A stretch of DNA of 64,000 nucleotides from Cognatiyoonia sp965661665 (GCF_965661665.1 NZ_CBFIEO010000012.1:1-64000); one strand, 5' to 3'. Counted from the stretch's first letter, positions 15,116-24,606 are shown. Numbers and translations are program-made. The notes: a model not told the origin generated them from the sequence alone.

Positions 15116-16711
15116 ATGGCCCCGAAAGTACTTATCTCTGACAAACTGTCTGATGCGGCAGTGCAAATATTCAAAGACCAAGGCATTGACGTGGATTTCA
15201 AACCGGACCTTGGCAAAGACAAAGTTGAATTGCTGAAAGTGATCGGCGACTATGATGGCCTTGCCATCCGGTCGGCGACGAAAGCCACCGAAAAGATCAT
15301 CGCAAATGCAAAGAAGCTGAAGGTGATTGGCCGTGCCGGTATCGGCACCGATAACATCGATAAGGATGCCGCGTCCAAGGCCGGTATCATCGTAATGAAC
15401 ACCCCCTTCGGGAACATGATCACAACCGCCGAACACGCGATTGCGATGATGTTTGCGGTGGCGCGTCAAATTCCTGAGGCCTCTCAGTCCACCCATGCGG
15501 GCAAATGGGAAAAGTCAAAATTCATGGGTGTTGAGCTAACCGGCAAAACGCTGGGCGTTATCGGGGCTGGCAACATTGGCGGGATCGTCTGCGACCGCGC
15601 CCGTGGCCTGAAGATGAAGGTCATCGCCTACGATCCGTTCCTCAGCCAAGAAAAGGCCGACAAGATGGGTGTGGAGAAGGTTGAGCTGGAAGAGCTTCTG
15701 CCCCGTGCGGACTTCCTGACGCTGCACGTCCCCAAAACAGAGCAGACTGCGAACATGATCACCGCAGAGCGGATCGCTATGATGAAAAAGGGTGCGCGGA
15801 TCATCAACTGTGCGCGTGGCGGTTTGGTGGATGAGGAAGCGTTGGCAGAGGCGCTCAAGTCCGGCCACATCGCTGGCGCGGCCTTTGACGTCTTCGCGGT
15901 GGAGCCTGCGACGGAAAGCCCGCTCTTCAACCTGCCAAATGTTGTGGCCACCCCACACCTTGGCGCAGCAACGACCGAAGCACAGGAAAACGTGGCGCTT
16001 CAAGTGGCAGAGCAGATGTCGGATTACTTGCTGACAGGTGCTGTGTCGAACGCGCTCAACATGCCATCCGTGACGGCGGAAGAAGCCAAAGTCATGGGGC
16101 CTTGGATCGAGCTTTCCGGCCACCTTGGTAACTTCATCGGTCAGATGACGGATGAGCCAGTGCAGGCGATCAACATCCTTTATGACGGTGAAGCGAGTGA
16201 GATGAACCTCAACGCCCTGACCTGTGCGGTCATTGCGGGCATCATGAAAAAGGTGAACCCAGACGTGAATATGGTCAGTGCGCCTGTGATCGCGAAAGAG
16301 CGTGGCGTGCAGGTGTCCACCACCAAGCAGGATCAGTCCGGTGCGTTTGAAGGCTATATCAAGGTCACAGTTGTGACCGACAAGCGGGAGCGGTCTGTTG
16401 CCGGCACAGTCTTTAGCGATGGCAAGCCACGGTTCATTCAGATCAAAGGCATCAATATCGATGCAGAAATTGGGACGAACATGGTCTACACTACCAACGA
16501 AGACGTGCCGGGCATCATCGGCGCGCTTGGTCAGACGATGGGCGCCAACAACGTCAACATTGCGAACTTTACCCTTGGCCGGAAAGAGGCGAAGGGCGAA
16601 GCGATTGCGCTGCTTTATGTCGACGAACCTGTGCCTGCGGCGGCCCTGAAAGCACTGGAGGACACAAGGCTTTTCAAGCAGGTGAAACCGCTTAGCTTTG
16701 ACGTGAAATAA
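15116..16711 (+). CDS. serA: D-3-phosphoglycerate dehydrogenase
   Basis: Oxidises 3-phosphoglycerate to phosphohydroxypyruvate, the entry step of serine synthesis. The 531-residue product starts at ATG 15116 (MAPKVLISDKLSD) after AAAGGACC. It has the D-isomer dehydrogenase fold with GVIGAGNIGG as NAD-binding loop (about 147-156), the ARGGLVDEEAL segment with catalytic Arg, and the HLGAAT motif with catalytic His. An intervening ASB-like domain (about 320-445) and a C-terminal ACT domain (about 455-531) follow, as in long, potentially serine-regulated SerA enzymes. It forms an operon with serC. Confidence 0.96.
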   Translation: MAPKVLISDKLSDAAVQIFKDQGIDVDFKPDLGKDKVELLKVIGDYDGLAIRSATKATEKIIANAKKLKVIGRAGIGTDNIDKDAASKAGIIVMNTPFGNMITTAEHAIAMMFAVARQIPEASQSTHAGKWEKSKFMGVELTGKTLGVIGAGNIGGIVCDRARGLKMKVIAYDPFLSQEKADKMGVEKVELEELLPRADFLTLHVPKTEQTANMITAERIAMMKKGARIINCARGGLVDEEALAEALKSGHIAGAAFDVFAVEPATESPLFNLPNVVATPHLGAATTEAQENVALQVAEQMSDYLLTGAVSNALNMPSVTAEEAKVMGPWIELSGHLGNFIGQMTDEPVQAINILYDGEASEMNLNALTCAVIAGIMKKVNPDVNMVSAPVIAKERGVQVSTTKQDQSGAFEGYIKVTVVTDKRERSVAGTVFSDGKPRFIQIKGINIDAEIGTNMVYTTNEDVPGIIGALGQTMGANNVNIANFTLGRKEAKGEAIALLYVDEPVPAAALKALEDTRLFKQVKPLSFDVK

Positions 16712-16720
16712 TCCCTCAAA

Positions 16721-16749
16721 AGCCCGGCCCAGCGCCGGGCTTATTCTTT
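16721..16749 (+). terminator. Rho-independent terminator of serC-serA
   Basis: GCCCGGC (16722-16728) pairs with GCCGGGC (16734-16740) and is followed by a T-rich stretch with two interruptions. Confidence 0.8.
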
Positions 16750-16795
16750 CGGCCCTGCCGCTAGTGGTTTGCGTCAGTCTCAGATAGGTAGAGGC

Positions 16796-17848
16796 ATGAC
16801 GCTGACCTTCACCTCCCTCGATGACATCCGCAAACACGGGTTCGATACGTTGATCGACGTGCGGTCACCAGCGGAGTTTGCTTTGGATCACATCCCCGGC
16901 GCGATCAACCTGCCGTCGCTGTTCAATGAGGAGCGCGCGGAGGTGGGGACGATTTACAAGCAGGTCAGCCCCTTCAAAGCGCGCAAGATTGGCGCGGCGC
17001 TGGTTCTGAAGAATGTCGCCCATCATATCGAAGGGCCTTTGAGTGATTATGACGGTGGGTGGCGGGCGCTCGTCTATTGCTGGCGCGGTGGGCAACGGTC
17101 GGGCGTCTTTGCGACGTTGTTGAAAGAGATCGGCTGGCGGGCGGAGACGATAGCGGGCGGCTACCAAACATATCGGCGGCTGGTGCAGCAAAGCCTTTAT
17201 GAGACAGCGCTGCCACATCGGATGGTGCTTTTGGATGGCTATACTGGGACGGCAAAAACCGCTGTTCTAGCGCAGTTAGCGGAGATGGGCCAACAGATGA
17301 TCGACCTTGAAAAGCTTGCGGGCCATCGCGGGTCGCTGCTGGGCGAGATGCCGGGCGGGCAGCCATCGCAACGGGGGTTTGAAACAGCTTTGGCAGAAGC
17401 TTTGGCGACCTGTGACCCTGACAAACCAACGGTTGTCGAGGCGGAAAGCAGCAAGATTGGAAAGATCAACTTGCCGCCCAGCCTGTGGCAGTCAATGATT
17501 GGAGCCCCGCGCATCCGTATTACGGCGCCACTGCACGCACGTGTGGCGTTTATTGCGGAAGCGTATCGCGAAATCCTGTCTTGTCCTGACACAGTGGAGA
17601 CCCGCCTCGCCCCGTTGCGGCGGTTGCGTGGTCATGCGGTCGTTGGTGGTTGGCACGCTTTGCAGAAAGACGGCGATATCGAAGGCCTAGCGAAAGCGTT
17701 GATCGAAGATCACTATGACCGCGCCTATGACACCTCGGCCAAAGGCAAAACGTTTGCTGTGCTGGCGGAAGTTGCGGCAATGTCGCTTGATCAAGCAGGC
17801 TTGCGACAGGTCGCGGAAGAGGTTTCGAACACCCTTAAACAATTGTGA
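16796..17848 (+). CDS. selU: tRNA 2-selenouridine synthase
   Basis: SelU (MnmH) replaces sulfur with selenium at the wobble 2-thiouridine of tRNAs for Lys, Glu and Gln, using selenophosphate. About 350 residues from ATG 16796. The N-terminal rhodanese domain (LIDVRSPAEFALDHIPGAINLP) has its active-site Cys in YCWRGGQRSG (about residue 90). A P-loop-like GYTGTAKT (about 150) starts the C-terminal nucleotide-binding domain. The frame opens earlier at 16769, but ATG 16796 has TAGAGG upstream. Its 3' end overlaps the convergent selD-fusion gene by 14 bases. SelD makes the selenophosphate that SelU uses, so the two neighbours form a functional pair. Confidence 0.92.
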   Translation: MTLTFTSLDDIRKHGFDTLIDVRSPAEFALDHIPGAINLPSLFNEERAEVGTIYKQVSPFKARKIGAALVLKNVAHHIEGPLSDYDGGWRALVYCWRGGQRSGVFATLLKEIGWRAETIAGGYQTYRRLVQQSLYETALPHRMVLLDGYTGTAKTAVLAQLAEMGQQMIDLEKLAGHRGSLLGEMPGGQPSQRGFETALAEALATCDPDKPTVVEAESSKIGKINLPPSLWQSMIGAPRIRITAPLHARVAFIAEAYREILSCPDTVETRLAPLRRLRGHAVVGGWHALQKDGDIEGLAKALIEDHYDRAYDTSAKGKTFAVLAEVAAMSLDQAGLRQVAEEVSNTLKQL

Positions 17849-19949
17849 TTTGGGGCGGGCCTTCGCCTGTTTCTCCAATAATCGCAGCCTCGTACCCAGC
17901 GTCGATCAATGCGGATAGGGTCGCATCAGCCTCACTCGCTGGCACGGCGGCGAGAAGCCCGCCTGCCGTTTGCGGATCAAAAAGCAGATCCATCGGTTGC
18001 CCAACCACGTTCCCGACCGCCGCGACATTTGCTGGAAAGAGTGTTGAACGGACACCAGCGTCGGAAAGCTGTGCTGCGCCTTGTAGGATCGGGATGGCGG
18101 ACTGCGTGATTTCCGCGCTGATATTGGAGGCTTCGCAGATGCCCCAGAGGTGGCCCAGAAGACCAAAGCCCGTCACATCGGTCATCGCTCTGGTATTGCG
18201 CAGGATGCGGGACGCCTCCGCCTGCCCTTGCATCATCACCGCATGGGCGTTGGCGACATCTGCGCCCGTGGCTTTCTTTGCCATCTCAGCGGCAAGGATG
18301 ACGCCTGTGCCAATCGGTTGGGTGAGGATCAGCGCCATGCCCGGTTCTGCGCCGCCAAGCGTGATCGGTGGTTTCGCAGCGATCCCAGTGACGGAAAACC
18401 CAACCGTCAGCTCACTACCCAGCGACGTGTGGCCGCCGACGATCTTGGCCCCTGCGCCTTCGATTACCTCTGCTGCCGCTGACATGATTTCGGTGACGGT
18501 TCGGTTTTGCATCTCTTCGGACATTTCCGGCAGGATCAGCGTGGCGAGCACGGCTTGCGGTGAAGCGCCCATTGCCCAGACGTCACCTAGCGCATGGGTT
18601 GCGGCGATCTTGGTCATGACCACCGGATCCAGCGTGAAAGCGCGGAGGTGGTCGGTGGACAGGACTTGCGTGACCCCGTCCATGTTGAGCGTGGCCGCGT
18701 CATCGCCGTCGCCGCCAGATGTAGCAGAGAGCGCGGTTTGAAGCGCTGATTTTCCAACCTTGGAACCGCACCCTGCGCACATCGGTTTGTCGCCCAACGT
18801 CTCCTTCATCCCCATCGCATGAATGCGGGGCAATTCGGGCATGGGCATGTCGGGCAGTTCGTCGAACTGATCCATGAACTTGCGGTCAATGTGGTCTTTC
18901 AGCTTCCAAAGGCGCGGGCCAGCGAGAGTGATCCTGTGTTTTGCGGCCAAAGCCTCCTTCCCGCCCATTGAGATGAGTTTGAGGTAATCGGACTGCGGTG
19001 TGTATTGGCACATCCGTTCGCCGGACAAATGTGCCTTGAGGTTGGCGGTAAGGACTGGGGCCTGCCGGACCGCAAAGACGCCCGCCTTTGGGTGGGGGGA
19101 TGCGGACATATGGGCGCAGTCACCTACTGCAAAGATGTTTGGGTCGCTGCTTTGCAATGTGGGACCGACGATGATGGAGCCTTTGTTGACGTCGAGGCCA
19201 AGATTTGAAACCCATTCAAAAGGCAACGCACCCGCCGCGCCGACGGTGAAGTCAGACGCAACATGTTCGCCTGAATTTAGGACGACGGCACCCTTTTCCA
19301 CCGCAGTTACTTCAGCATGTTCAGTGACTTTGATCCCTTTGTCCGCGAGCGTTTTTAGTAGACGCGCGCGGGCTCGGGTTCCGGCGTGGGTGAGTGCGTC
19401 GCCACGGTCGAAAAGCTGAACGGTGGCCGCGGGCATCGCGTGTTGCATGGCCATCGCAACCTCAACACCTGCTACGCCACCGCCGATCACGGTTATCTTG
19501 CCGCCGTTGCTGCTTTTGCGGAACGCATCCCATGCGCGGGCGAAGGGGGTCAGGGGTTTGGCGGGGATGGCGTGGTTCAGAAACCCCGGTACGCTCGGCA
19601 TATGCGAGGTGATGCCAATATCGATGGAGCATGTGTCATAGGCAATCGGTAGGCGACCCTTCACGTGGATCATCTGCGCATCCCGATCGATATGGTGCGC
19701 CGCGCCAAGGATCAGCCGGGCGCCTGCAAAGCGGGCGAGTTTTACCAGATCTATGTTAAGCTCATCTTCGGTGTAATGGCCCGCCAAGAAGCCAGGCAAC
19801 ATGCCGGAATAGGCGGCGGTTGACGCGGGATTGATCAAGGTCAGACGCGCACCGGCAAGCGGGTTCATCCCCCACTTTTTCAAAACAAGCGCGTGGGTGT
19901 GGCCACCGCCAATGAGCACAAGATCGCGGGTGAATGGGAAAGACTTCAT
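17835..19949 (-). CDS. selD: Selenide, water dikinase fused to an N-terminal NADH-dehydrogenase-like flavoprotein domain
   Basis: A 704-residue two-domain protein. Residues 1 to about 370 are an FAD/NAD(P)-binding oxidoreductase of the NDH-2/sulfide-quinone-reductase type: DLVLIGGGHTHALVLKKW, then a second dinucleotide loop ITVIGGGVAGVEVAM, then IFAVGDCAHM. Residues from about 385 are SelD, which makes selenophosphate from selenide and ATP. The active-site region is MCAGCGSKVGKSAL, with Cys rather than selenocysteine. TDHLRAFTLDPVVMTKIAATHALGDVWAMG and DVTGFGLLGH are typical SelD segments. The fusion suggests that electron transfer and selenium reduction or delivery are coupled; this is inference. 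It is the last gene of a minus-strand operon and convergent with selU. Confidence 0.93.
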   Translation of the reverse strand: MKSFPFTRDLVLIGGGHTHALVLKKWGMNPLAGARLTLINPASTAAYSGMLPGFLAGHYTEDELNIDLVKLARFAGARLILGAAHHIDRDAQMIHVKGRLPIAYDTCSIDIGITSHMPSVPGFLNHAIPAKPLTPFARAWDAFRKSSNGGKITVIGGGVAGVEVAMAMQHAMPAATVQLFDRGDALTHAGTRARARLLKTLADKGIKVTEHAEVTAVEKGAVVLNSGEHVASDFTVGAAGALPFEWVSNLGLDVNKGSIIVGPTLQSSDPNIFAVGDCAHMSASPHPKAGVFAVRQAPVLTANLKAHLSGERMCQYTPQSDYLKLISMGGKEALAAKHRITLAGPRLWKLKDHIDRKFMDQFDELPDMPMPELPRIHAMGMKETLGDKPMCAGCGSKVGKSALQTALSATSGGDGDDAATLNMDGVTQVLSTDHLRAFTLDPVVMTKIAATHALGDVWAMGASPQAVLATLILPEMSEEMQNRTVTEIMSAAAEVIEGAGAKIVGGHTSLGSELTVGFSVTGIAAKPPITLGGAEPGMALILTQPIGTGVILAAEMAKKATGADVANAHAVMMQGQAEASRILRNTRAMTDVTGFGLLGHLWGICEASNISAEITQSAIPILQGAAQLSDAGVRSTLFPANVAAVGNVVGQPMDLLFDPQTAGGLLAAVPASEADATLSALIDAGYEAAIIGETGEGPPQITIV

Positions 19950-19973
19950 GGGGATCTTCTAGCGGCTAACGGC

Positions 19974-20531
19974 CTAGGGTGAAAGCCACTGCCCCTGCCA
20001 ATCACGCGCTCTTGTATAGCCCACGCGGCGGTGTTGGGCGCCGAGGTGGACAAGATCGATTGTGGAGACATGGCACCTCAGTGCAGCAAAGGCCGCGCGG
20101 TCGGGGGTTTTGTCGTAATCGAGCGCGTTTGCGATAGGAGTACCAGGGGGCGGTTGCGTGCCATATGACACGCGTGAGGATGGAGGGACTTTGGCCCACG
20201 CTTCGTCCAATTCTGAGCCTTCGACAATTTCCACATCCGTTTGCATCCGGATTTGCAAGTCGACTGCTGGCACCCACCAGACCAAAGCAGCTTTGGGCGT
20301 TTTACGCAAGCTGACGAATTTCGAACTGCGCAGGTCGGATTGAACCTCGACCATACCCGCTACCGCATCTGCTTGGCGGAGGACAACAAACCGTGCCTCC
20401 GGCCAGCCATCGATTGAAAGGGTGGAGAAGCTGGCAAGGCGGCAGGGATGGTTTGCATCTGCAACGCCATCGGTCAGTTCTGCCCAAGCCTGTGCACGCA
20501 AACCGTCAAGGGTTTCAAACCACTCACTCAT
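19974..20531 (-). CDS. Pyridoxamine 5'-phosphate oxidase-family flavoprotein
   Basis: A 185-residue protein of the PNPOx-like split-barrel FMN-binding type (Alr4036-like subgroup). The first strand pair reads RLASFSTLSIDGWPEARFVVLRQ, followed by LRSSKFVSLRKTPKAALVWW and IRMQTDVEIVEG. The C-terminal YTRARDWQGQWLSP resembles the R-x-DW-x-x-x-WL end of the family. True PdxH is longer and has a PLP-binding C-terminal motif, so this is probably an FMN-linked oxidoreductase of unknown substrate. It overlaps the lipocalin gene by 8 bases and precedes selD by 24 bases. Confidence 0.75.
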   Translation of the reverse strand: MSEWFETLDGLRAQAWAELTDGVADANHPCRLASFSTLSIDGWPEARFVVLRQADAVAGMVEVQSDLRSSKFVSLRKTPKAALVWWVPAVDLQIRMQTDVEIVEGSELDEAWAKVPPSSRVSYGTQPPPGTPIANALDYDKTPDRAAFAALRCHVSTIDLVHLGAQHRRVGYTRARDWQGQWLSP

Positions 20532-21570
20532 ATCCTGTCATCTCCAAATACCCGACGCCTTCATGTGATCCGCTCACGCGCACCGGCCCCTCCCAATACG
20601 GCACGCTGGTGGTCATCCAAGCGTCGGGATTGATCGCCTCCGTCACGATATCGACCCCCTTTTCAGGCAAGGTCACGCGCCAGCGCACGGGCACCTCTGC
20701 TCCTATAGTTTGATGCATGGCAAGCGGTTCGGCAGCGAAGGCCCCATTGGGCATCGCGGATGTGGTACCGTCTTCGGCGATCCATGTGGCGTAAGTGTAA
20801 TCATCGCCATCCGTCTGGCGCAGGCAAAAGCCCATCAGTTTGTCACCGCTGTCAAAGGAGAGGGAGAACCAATCCCACCCTGTCTGCGTCTGCGACAGAG
20901 GTTGCGATGACCATTCACGGTCCAGCCATGCGTGACCCGTGACAGGGACGACGTCTGTTGGCAAGGTCAACACCCCTTCGAGGGTGAAGAAGGGAAGCGA
21001 GTAGTAGTAAGACGCCTGCCCTTCTGCAGATTTTACGGAAAAGCCGTTGTCGCCGTGGAACACTGTTGGGCCGTCGGATCTCAGGGTGACGGCGTAGCTG
21101 AAATCCGGCCCCGAAGCTGTCAAATCGAGGGTGTCGAAATTACCTGACAAGGACCACTCATCGATCCATGCCTCAAACGGGTCGGCTGTCACCCCTGCGG
21201 TTCCAATGCCGCCACGCCCAAGGCGTTCAGTCACGAAATGTTGGTCTGGCATCGTAACCGCAGCGTGGCCCATGTAGAGTTGAGGTGTGGCCCAACCCGT
21301 GCCTTCGTCCGGCGTCAGGGCGGAGCGGAAGAGTGTCCATTGCAGGCCATAATCCGTGCCATCCAGTCCGGTCATATTTGCGGTGATATACCACCACTCA
21401 ATCCTAAAATCAGGGTGCGGGCCGTGGTCGTCTGGGAAGGTAAACTCATACCCCTGCTTAGGCACCGCGAAGCCATCGGTCGCCTCCCCCAAGCCTGCAA
21501 ACCCTTGCGCGTAGGTGATGGACGGGATCGTTAGGAGGATCAGGCTGAGAACTTTAGCGTTCATGGGCAA
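20524..21570 (-). CDS. AttH/CrtC-like lipocalin-domain secreted protein
   Basis: A 348-residue protein with a signal peptide (about 1-21, ending SITYAQ). It resembles the AttH/hydroxyneurosporene-synthase (CrtC) fold family: YEFTFPDDHGPHPDFRIEWWYITANM near the start, HAAVTMPDQHF, and GHAWLDREWSSQPL with QTGWDWFSLSFDSGDKLMGF. The EWWY and LDREW-type segments are diagnostic. In AttEFGH operons the ATPase, permeases and this protein occur together, and the same order is seen here. The name CrtC is misleading in this context; carotenoid hydration is not implied. A role in moving or modifying an envelope lipid is an inference from the LolCDE-like partners. Confidence 0.85.
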   Translation of the reverse strand: MPMNAKVLSLILLTIPSITYAQGFAGLGEATDGFAVPKQGYEFTFPDDHGPHPDFRIEWWYITANMTGLDGTDYGLQWTLFRSALTPDEGTGWATPQLYMGHAAVTMPDQHFVTERLGRGGIGTAGVTADPFEAWIDEWSLSGNFDTLDLTASGPDFSYAVTLRSDGPTVFHGDNGFSVKSAEGQASYYYSLPFFTLEGVLTLPTDVVPVTGHAWLDREWSSQPLSQTQTGWDWFSLSFDSGDKLMGFCLRQTDGDDYTYATWIAEDGTTSAMPNGAFAAEPLAMHQTIGAEVPVRWRVTLPEKGVDIVTEAINPDAWMTTSVPYWEGPVRVSGSHEGVGYLEMTGYE

Positions 21571-23947
21571 AGACCTTGAGCAACTCCGCAGGCGGTGTGC
21601 GGGAGAGTTTCACCGCGGGCCAGAACGCGGCAGTGACCGCTGCGATCAGGGCCAAAGCGCCGAGCGAGAGGTAATCCACCGGAAAGAAGAACATCGGCAG
21701 TTTCCACCCGAACGCGGCGACATTGACTACGGCCAAAAGGATCCAAGCGAGCGCAAGGCCGAGAGGCAGCGCGACAATGAATGTCAACGCGGCTAGCACA
21801 AGCGCGCGGATCAGCTCATACCGCCCCAGTTCCGCGCGTGTCAGGCCCAAGGCCCACGCAGGGGCCAGTTGCGGGAGCCGCATCGTGGCAAGGGTGAGAA
21901 GGCTCATCAAAATCGCAAACCCCGCCACGGCGAGGGTTAGGATATTTAAGGCGGCGGTCACGCTGAAAGTCCGCTCGAAAATGCCCAAAGACAGCTCTTT
22001 GATCGCGGCTTGGTTGATGGTTCTGTTGGGGGAAAGGCCGAGTTCGGTCTCCATGTCCGCAACCAGCTGCGCCACCTCTTTCGCTGGTAGGCGGAGGCCA
22101 AATTCGGTTGCAGGCGGGGGTTGGAAGAGGTCTTTGAATACCTCCTCCTTTAGGATGGCTTGCCCGATCGGGTTGCCATAGTCGCCGTAGATGCCCACGA
22201 CCGGAAATGCACGGCCCTTAATGGTTGCGACATCGCCAACGGCGGTTTCGGTGCGGCGGGCGAGTTGTTCGTTGATCAGCACCCCATCGCCCTTATGCAC
22301 CGCGTCCCACGGCGCGTCGATTGCAGACAAGAACTGCCAATTGTCACGCGTGGTGCCGTGGTTCCGGGCGCCGAAGACTTCTGTTGGGAGGCCGAGAACA
22401 GTGCGGTCAACCGATTGAATGGGCAGGATCGCATCGACCCGTGGCGTAACAAAAGCAATCACCTCTTCCGCCTGCGCGCCGTCTTCCGTGGTCAGGTAAA
22501 GCTCCGACGCCAAACGTTGGTCGAGGAAGTCGACGAAGGTGGTGCGAAAGCTCGACACCATGGTTGAGACCCCAACATTGGCCGCAATCGCCAGCAGGAG
22601 TGCCATCAATGCCAATGAGAGACCGGGCAATTGTTGGCGCGTGTCCGCCCAGAACCATTGTGCGATTGGGCCTGCTGCGCGGGCTTGTCCGAAGGCAAGG
22701 CTGCGATCGAGCAAGAGCGGTAAGGCCAGTGCAGCGCCGACGAGAAGCGCGCCTAGCATAACGAAACCACTAGCGAGACCATCGGCCGTGACCGCCAGCA
22801 CCGCCGCGAGCGCCAAGAGGCAGATTGCCAAGCCCCCCTGCCAAACCGACCGCCGCTGCGCCGCCATCGCCATCGCCCGTTGATGCGCACCCGACAGAAG
22901 CGGCATCTTTGACAAGGTCCAGAACGCACCAATCGCTGCGACCACGACTCCACCCACCGAAATAGCCAGTCCCGAAAGCCACCAAACAGGGCGCAGCTGC
23001 AAACTGCCCGACACATCCGCGCCATAGAGCCCGCGCAGGGTTGCTGCGACATCCGGCAAGAGGAGGGTCGCTATGATGTATCCCAAAACGACCCCGATCG
23101 CACCTGCAATCAGCCCAAAGACCAAGAGTTCCAACGCCATCACCAGCATCAACTGATGCAAAGGCACACCCACCGCACGCATCGTTCGCACCATCCCACG
23201 ACGCTGTTCGAATGCAAGGCCGATAGCACCGTTCACAATGAAGATACCCACAGCGAAAGACAGAAAGCCGAAGGCGGTGAGGTTCAAATGAAAACTGGCG
23301 GTGAGTTGTCCAACGTCAGTGTTATCTTGCACAGCGATGATCGACAGGTCTGGCGCAACAGCCTCCAATTCCGCGCGCCCAAGCGGTGTCTCGGGCGACA
23401 GGATCAACCGGTCGATTTGGCCCTGCTTGTCCAGCAAGTCTTGCGCAATGCGCACGTCGGTGATGACTGTGTTGGCCGCCGTCTCCGGCGCGAGGAGCAG
23501 CTCGGCATCCGTCTCTGTCGCGACAGCATCCATCGCGTCTTCTGTCGCATAGACCTGCCCTACACCAGAAAAGAAGCGGCCTGCGTCCGCGCCACCATCG
23601 AGTGGCACTGGCCCCAACCCGCCGGGTGCTGTCACAGGATCGAGCCCAACCAATCGGACACCATTGATCCGCCCTTCGACCACTGGGCTGACCAACCAGC
23701 CTGCCCGTCTGAGGCTGACAAAAGTCGCCTCCGTCATCGGTGCGCCGTCCTTGCGCCTGAGCTGTGCGAACTGCCCTTCACCCAATGTGGCAGCGGCGGC
23801 GTCATAGCTGGCCCGCGCTTCGGCATTGATCGCTTGAACGCCCGACCAGAGCGCCGTCGCCAATGACAGCCCCATCAGCAACGTGCAGAGCTGTAGCGGG
23901 TTGCGCCACCAATGGCTCAGCACCGTGCGGAACACGTGACCAGTCAC
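21554..23947 (-). CDS. ABC transporter permease, double FtsX type (AttF/AttG-like)
   Basis: A 797-residue inner-membrane protein with an N-terminal transmembrane helix (LLMGLSLATALWSGV), a large periplasmic MacB-like domain (about 45-230) and a first FtsX helix set (about 235-345). A middle region with more helices, a second periplasmic domain (about 450-650) and a final FtsX block (FAILMSLLTLATMRLPQLAPAWALGLTRAELGRYELIRALV) follow. Such double FtsX permeases work with one ATPase in exporters or lipid/lipoprotein mechanotransmitters, not in import. It overlaps the ATPase gene by ATGA (23944-23947) and the AttH-like gene by 17 bases, so expression is tightly coupled. Confidence 0.88.
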   Translation of the reverse strand: MTGHVFRTVLSHWWRNPLQLCTLLMGLSLATALWSGVQAINAEARASYDAAAATLGEGQFAQLRRKDGAPMTEATFVSLRRAGWLVSPVVEGRINGVRLVGLDPVTAPGGLGPVPLDGGADAGRFFSGVGQVYATEDAMDAVATETDAELLLAPETAANTVITDVRIAQDLLDKQGQIDRLILSPETPLGRAELEAVAPDLSIIAVQDNTDVGQLTASFHLNLTAFGFLSFAVGIFIVNGAIGLAFEQRRGMVRTMRAVGVPLHQLMLVMALELLVFGLIAGAIGVVLGYIIATLLLPDVAATLRGLYGADVSGSLQLRPVWWLSGLAISVGGVVVAAIGAFWTLSKMPLLSGAHQRAMAMAAQRRSVWQGGLAICLLALAAVLAVTADGLASGFVMLGALLVGAALALPLLLDRSLAFGQARAAGPIAQWFWADTRQQLPGLSLALMALLLAIAANVGVSTMVSSFRTTFVDFLDQRLASELYLTTEDGAQAEEVIAFVTPRVDAILPIQSVDRTVLGLPTEVFGARNHGTTRDNWQFLSAIDAPWDAVHKGDGVLINEQLARRTETAVGDVATIKGRAFPVVGIYGDYGNPIGQAILKEEVFKDLFQPPPATEFGLRLPAKEVAQLVADMETELGLSPNRTINQAAIKELSLGIFERTFSVTAALNILTLAVAGFAILMSLLTLATMRLPQLAPAWALGLTRAELGRYELIRALVLAALTFIVALPLGLALAWILLAVVNVAAFGWKLPMFFFPVDYLSLGALALIAAVTAAFWPAVKLSRTPPAELLKVFAHER

Positions 23948-24606
23948 GAGATTTTCCCCCCGCGCAGGTGAAGCTGTCGGTCGAGCAGCGCCGCAAGTTG
24001 CTGCGAATGTGTGACGAGGAGGAGGCCCGCGCCCGCCTCCGTCACCAAAGTACGGAAGAGCGTCATCACCGAAGTGGCAGAGCCTTCATCAAGGTTGCCA
24101 GTCGGTTCGTCCGCCAATACAAGCTTGGGCCCCGCAGCCAGCGTGCGTGCGATGGCCACCCGCTGTTGCTGGCCGCCAGAAAGCTGCTCCGGATATTTCT
24201 GAAGCTGTCTGTCGATTCCAAGATCGGATGCGATGTGGGCGGCATAGTTGGGATCGTACCGCCCCGCCAACCGCGCGTGAAAGGCAATATTATCGGCCAC
24301 CGTCAAGCTTGGGATCAGGTTGAACTGCTGAAACACCACACCAACCGTTTCGCGCCTGAGCGCGGCGCGGTCCACATCGCCCATCTGGGCCACATCCTGA
24401 CCGTTGATCAGAATCTGCCCCGTATCCGGCAAATCAAGCCCACCGATCAGATATAAAAGCGTGCTCTTCCCGCTGCCGCTTTCGCCCGTCAGCGCCACGC
24501 TTTCCCCGGCACCCATCGACAGGGCAACGTCGCGCAGGACATCAAACCGCCCCTCGGCGGTTTCAAAGGATTTGCTAACGCCTTGCGCGTGCAACAGCAT
24601 GGGCAC
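23944..24606 (-). CDS. ABC transporter ATP-binding protein (LolD/AttE-like)
   Basis: A 220-residue ATPase with Walker A (GESGSGKSTLLYLIGGLD, near 40), the Q-loop region (VGVVFQQFNLIPSLTVADNI), the signature LSGGQQQRVAIARTL and Walker B LVLADEPTGNLDEGS. The length and the LIGGLDLPDTG segment are those of the MacB/LolD class. It is the first gene of the five-gene minus-strand operon: ATPase, permease, AttH-like protein, flavoprotein, SelD fusion. A roughly 124-base divergent promoter region separates it from the thiolase gene. Confidence 0.9.
   Translation of the reverse strand: MPMLLHAQGVSKSFETAEGRFDVLRDVALSMGAGESVALTGESGSGKSTLLYLIGGLDLPDTGQILINGQDVAQMGDVDRAALRRETVGVVFQQFNLIPSLTVADNIAFHARLAGRYDPNYAAHIASDLGIDRQLQKYPEQLSGGQQQRVAIARTLAAGPKLVLADEPTGNLDEGSATSVMTLFRTLVTEAGAGLLLVTHSQQLAALLDRQLHLRGGKIS

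Noticed and set aside
15536..16837. Long open frames antisense to conserved genes (for example 433 codons opposite serA, 419 codons opposite recQ at 27656-28915).
   Set aside because: They are codon-position shadows of GC-rich genes with clear conserved motifs on the other strand; no family pattern or ribosome binding site supports them.
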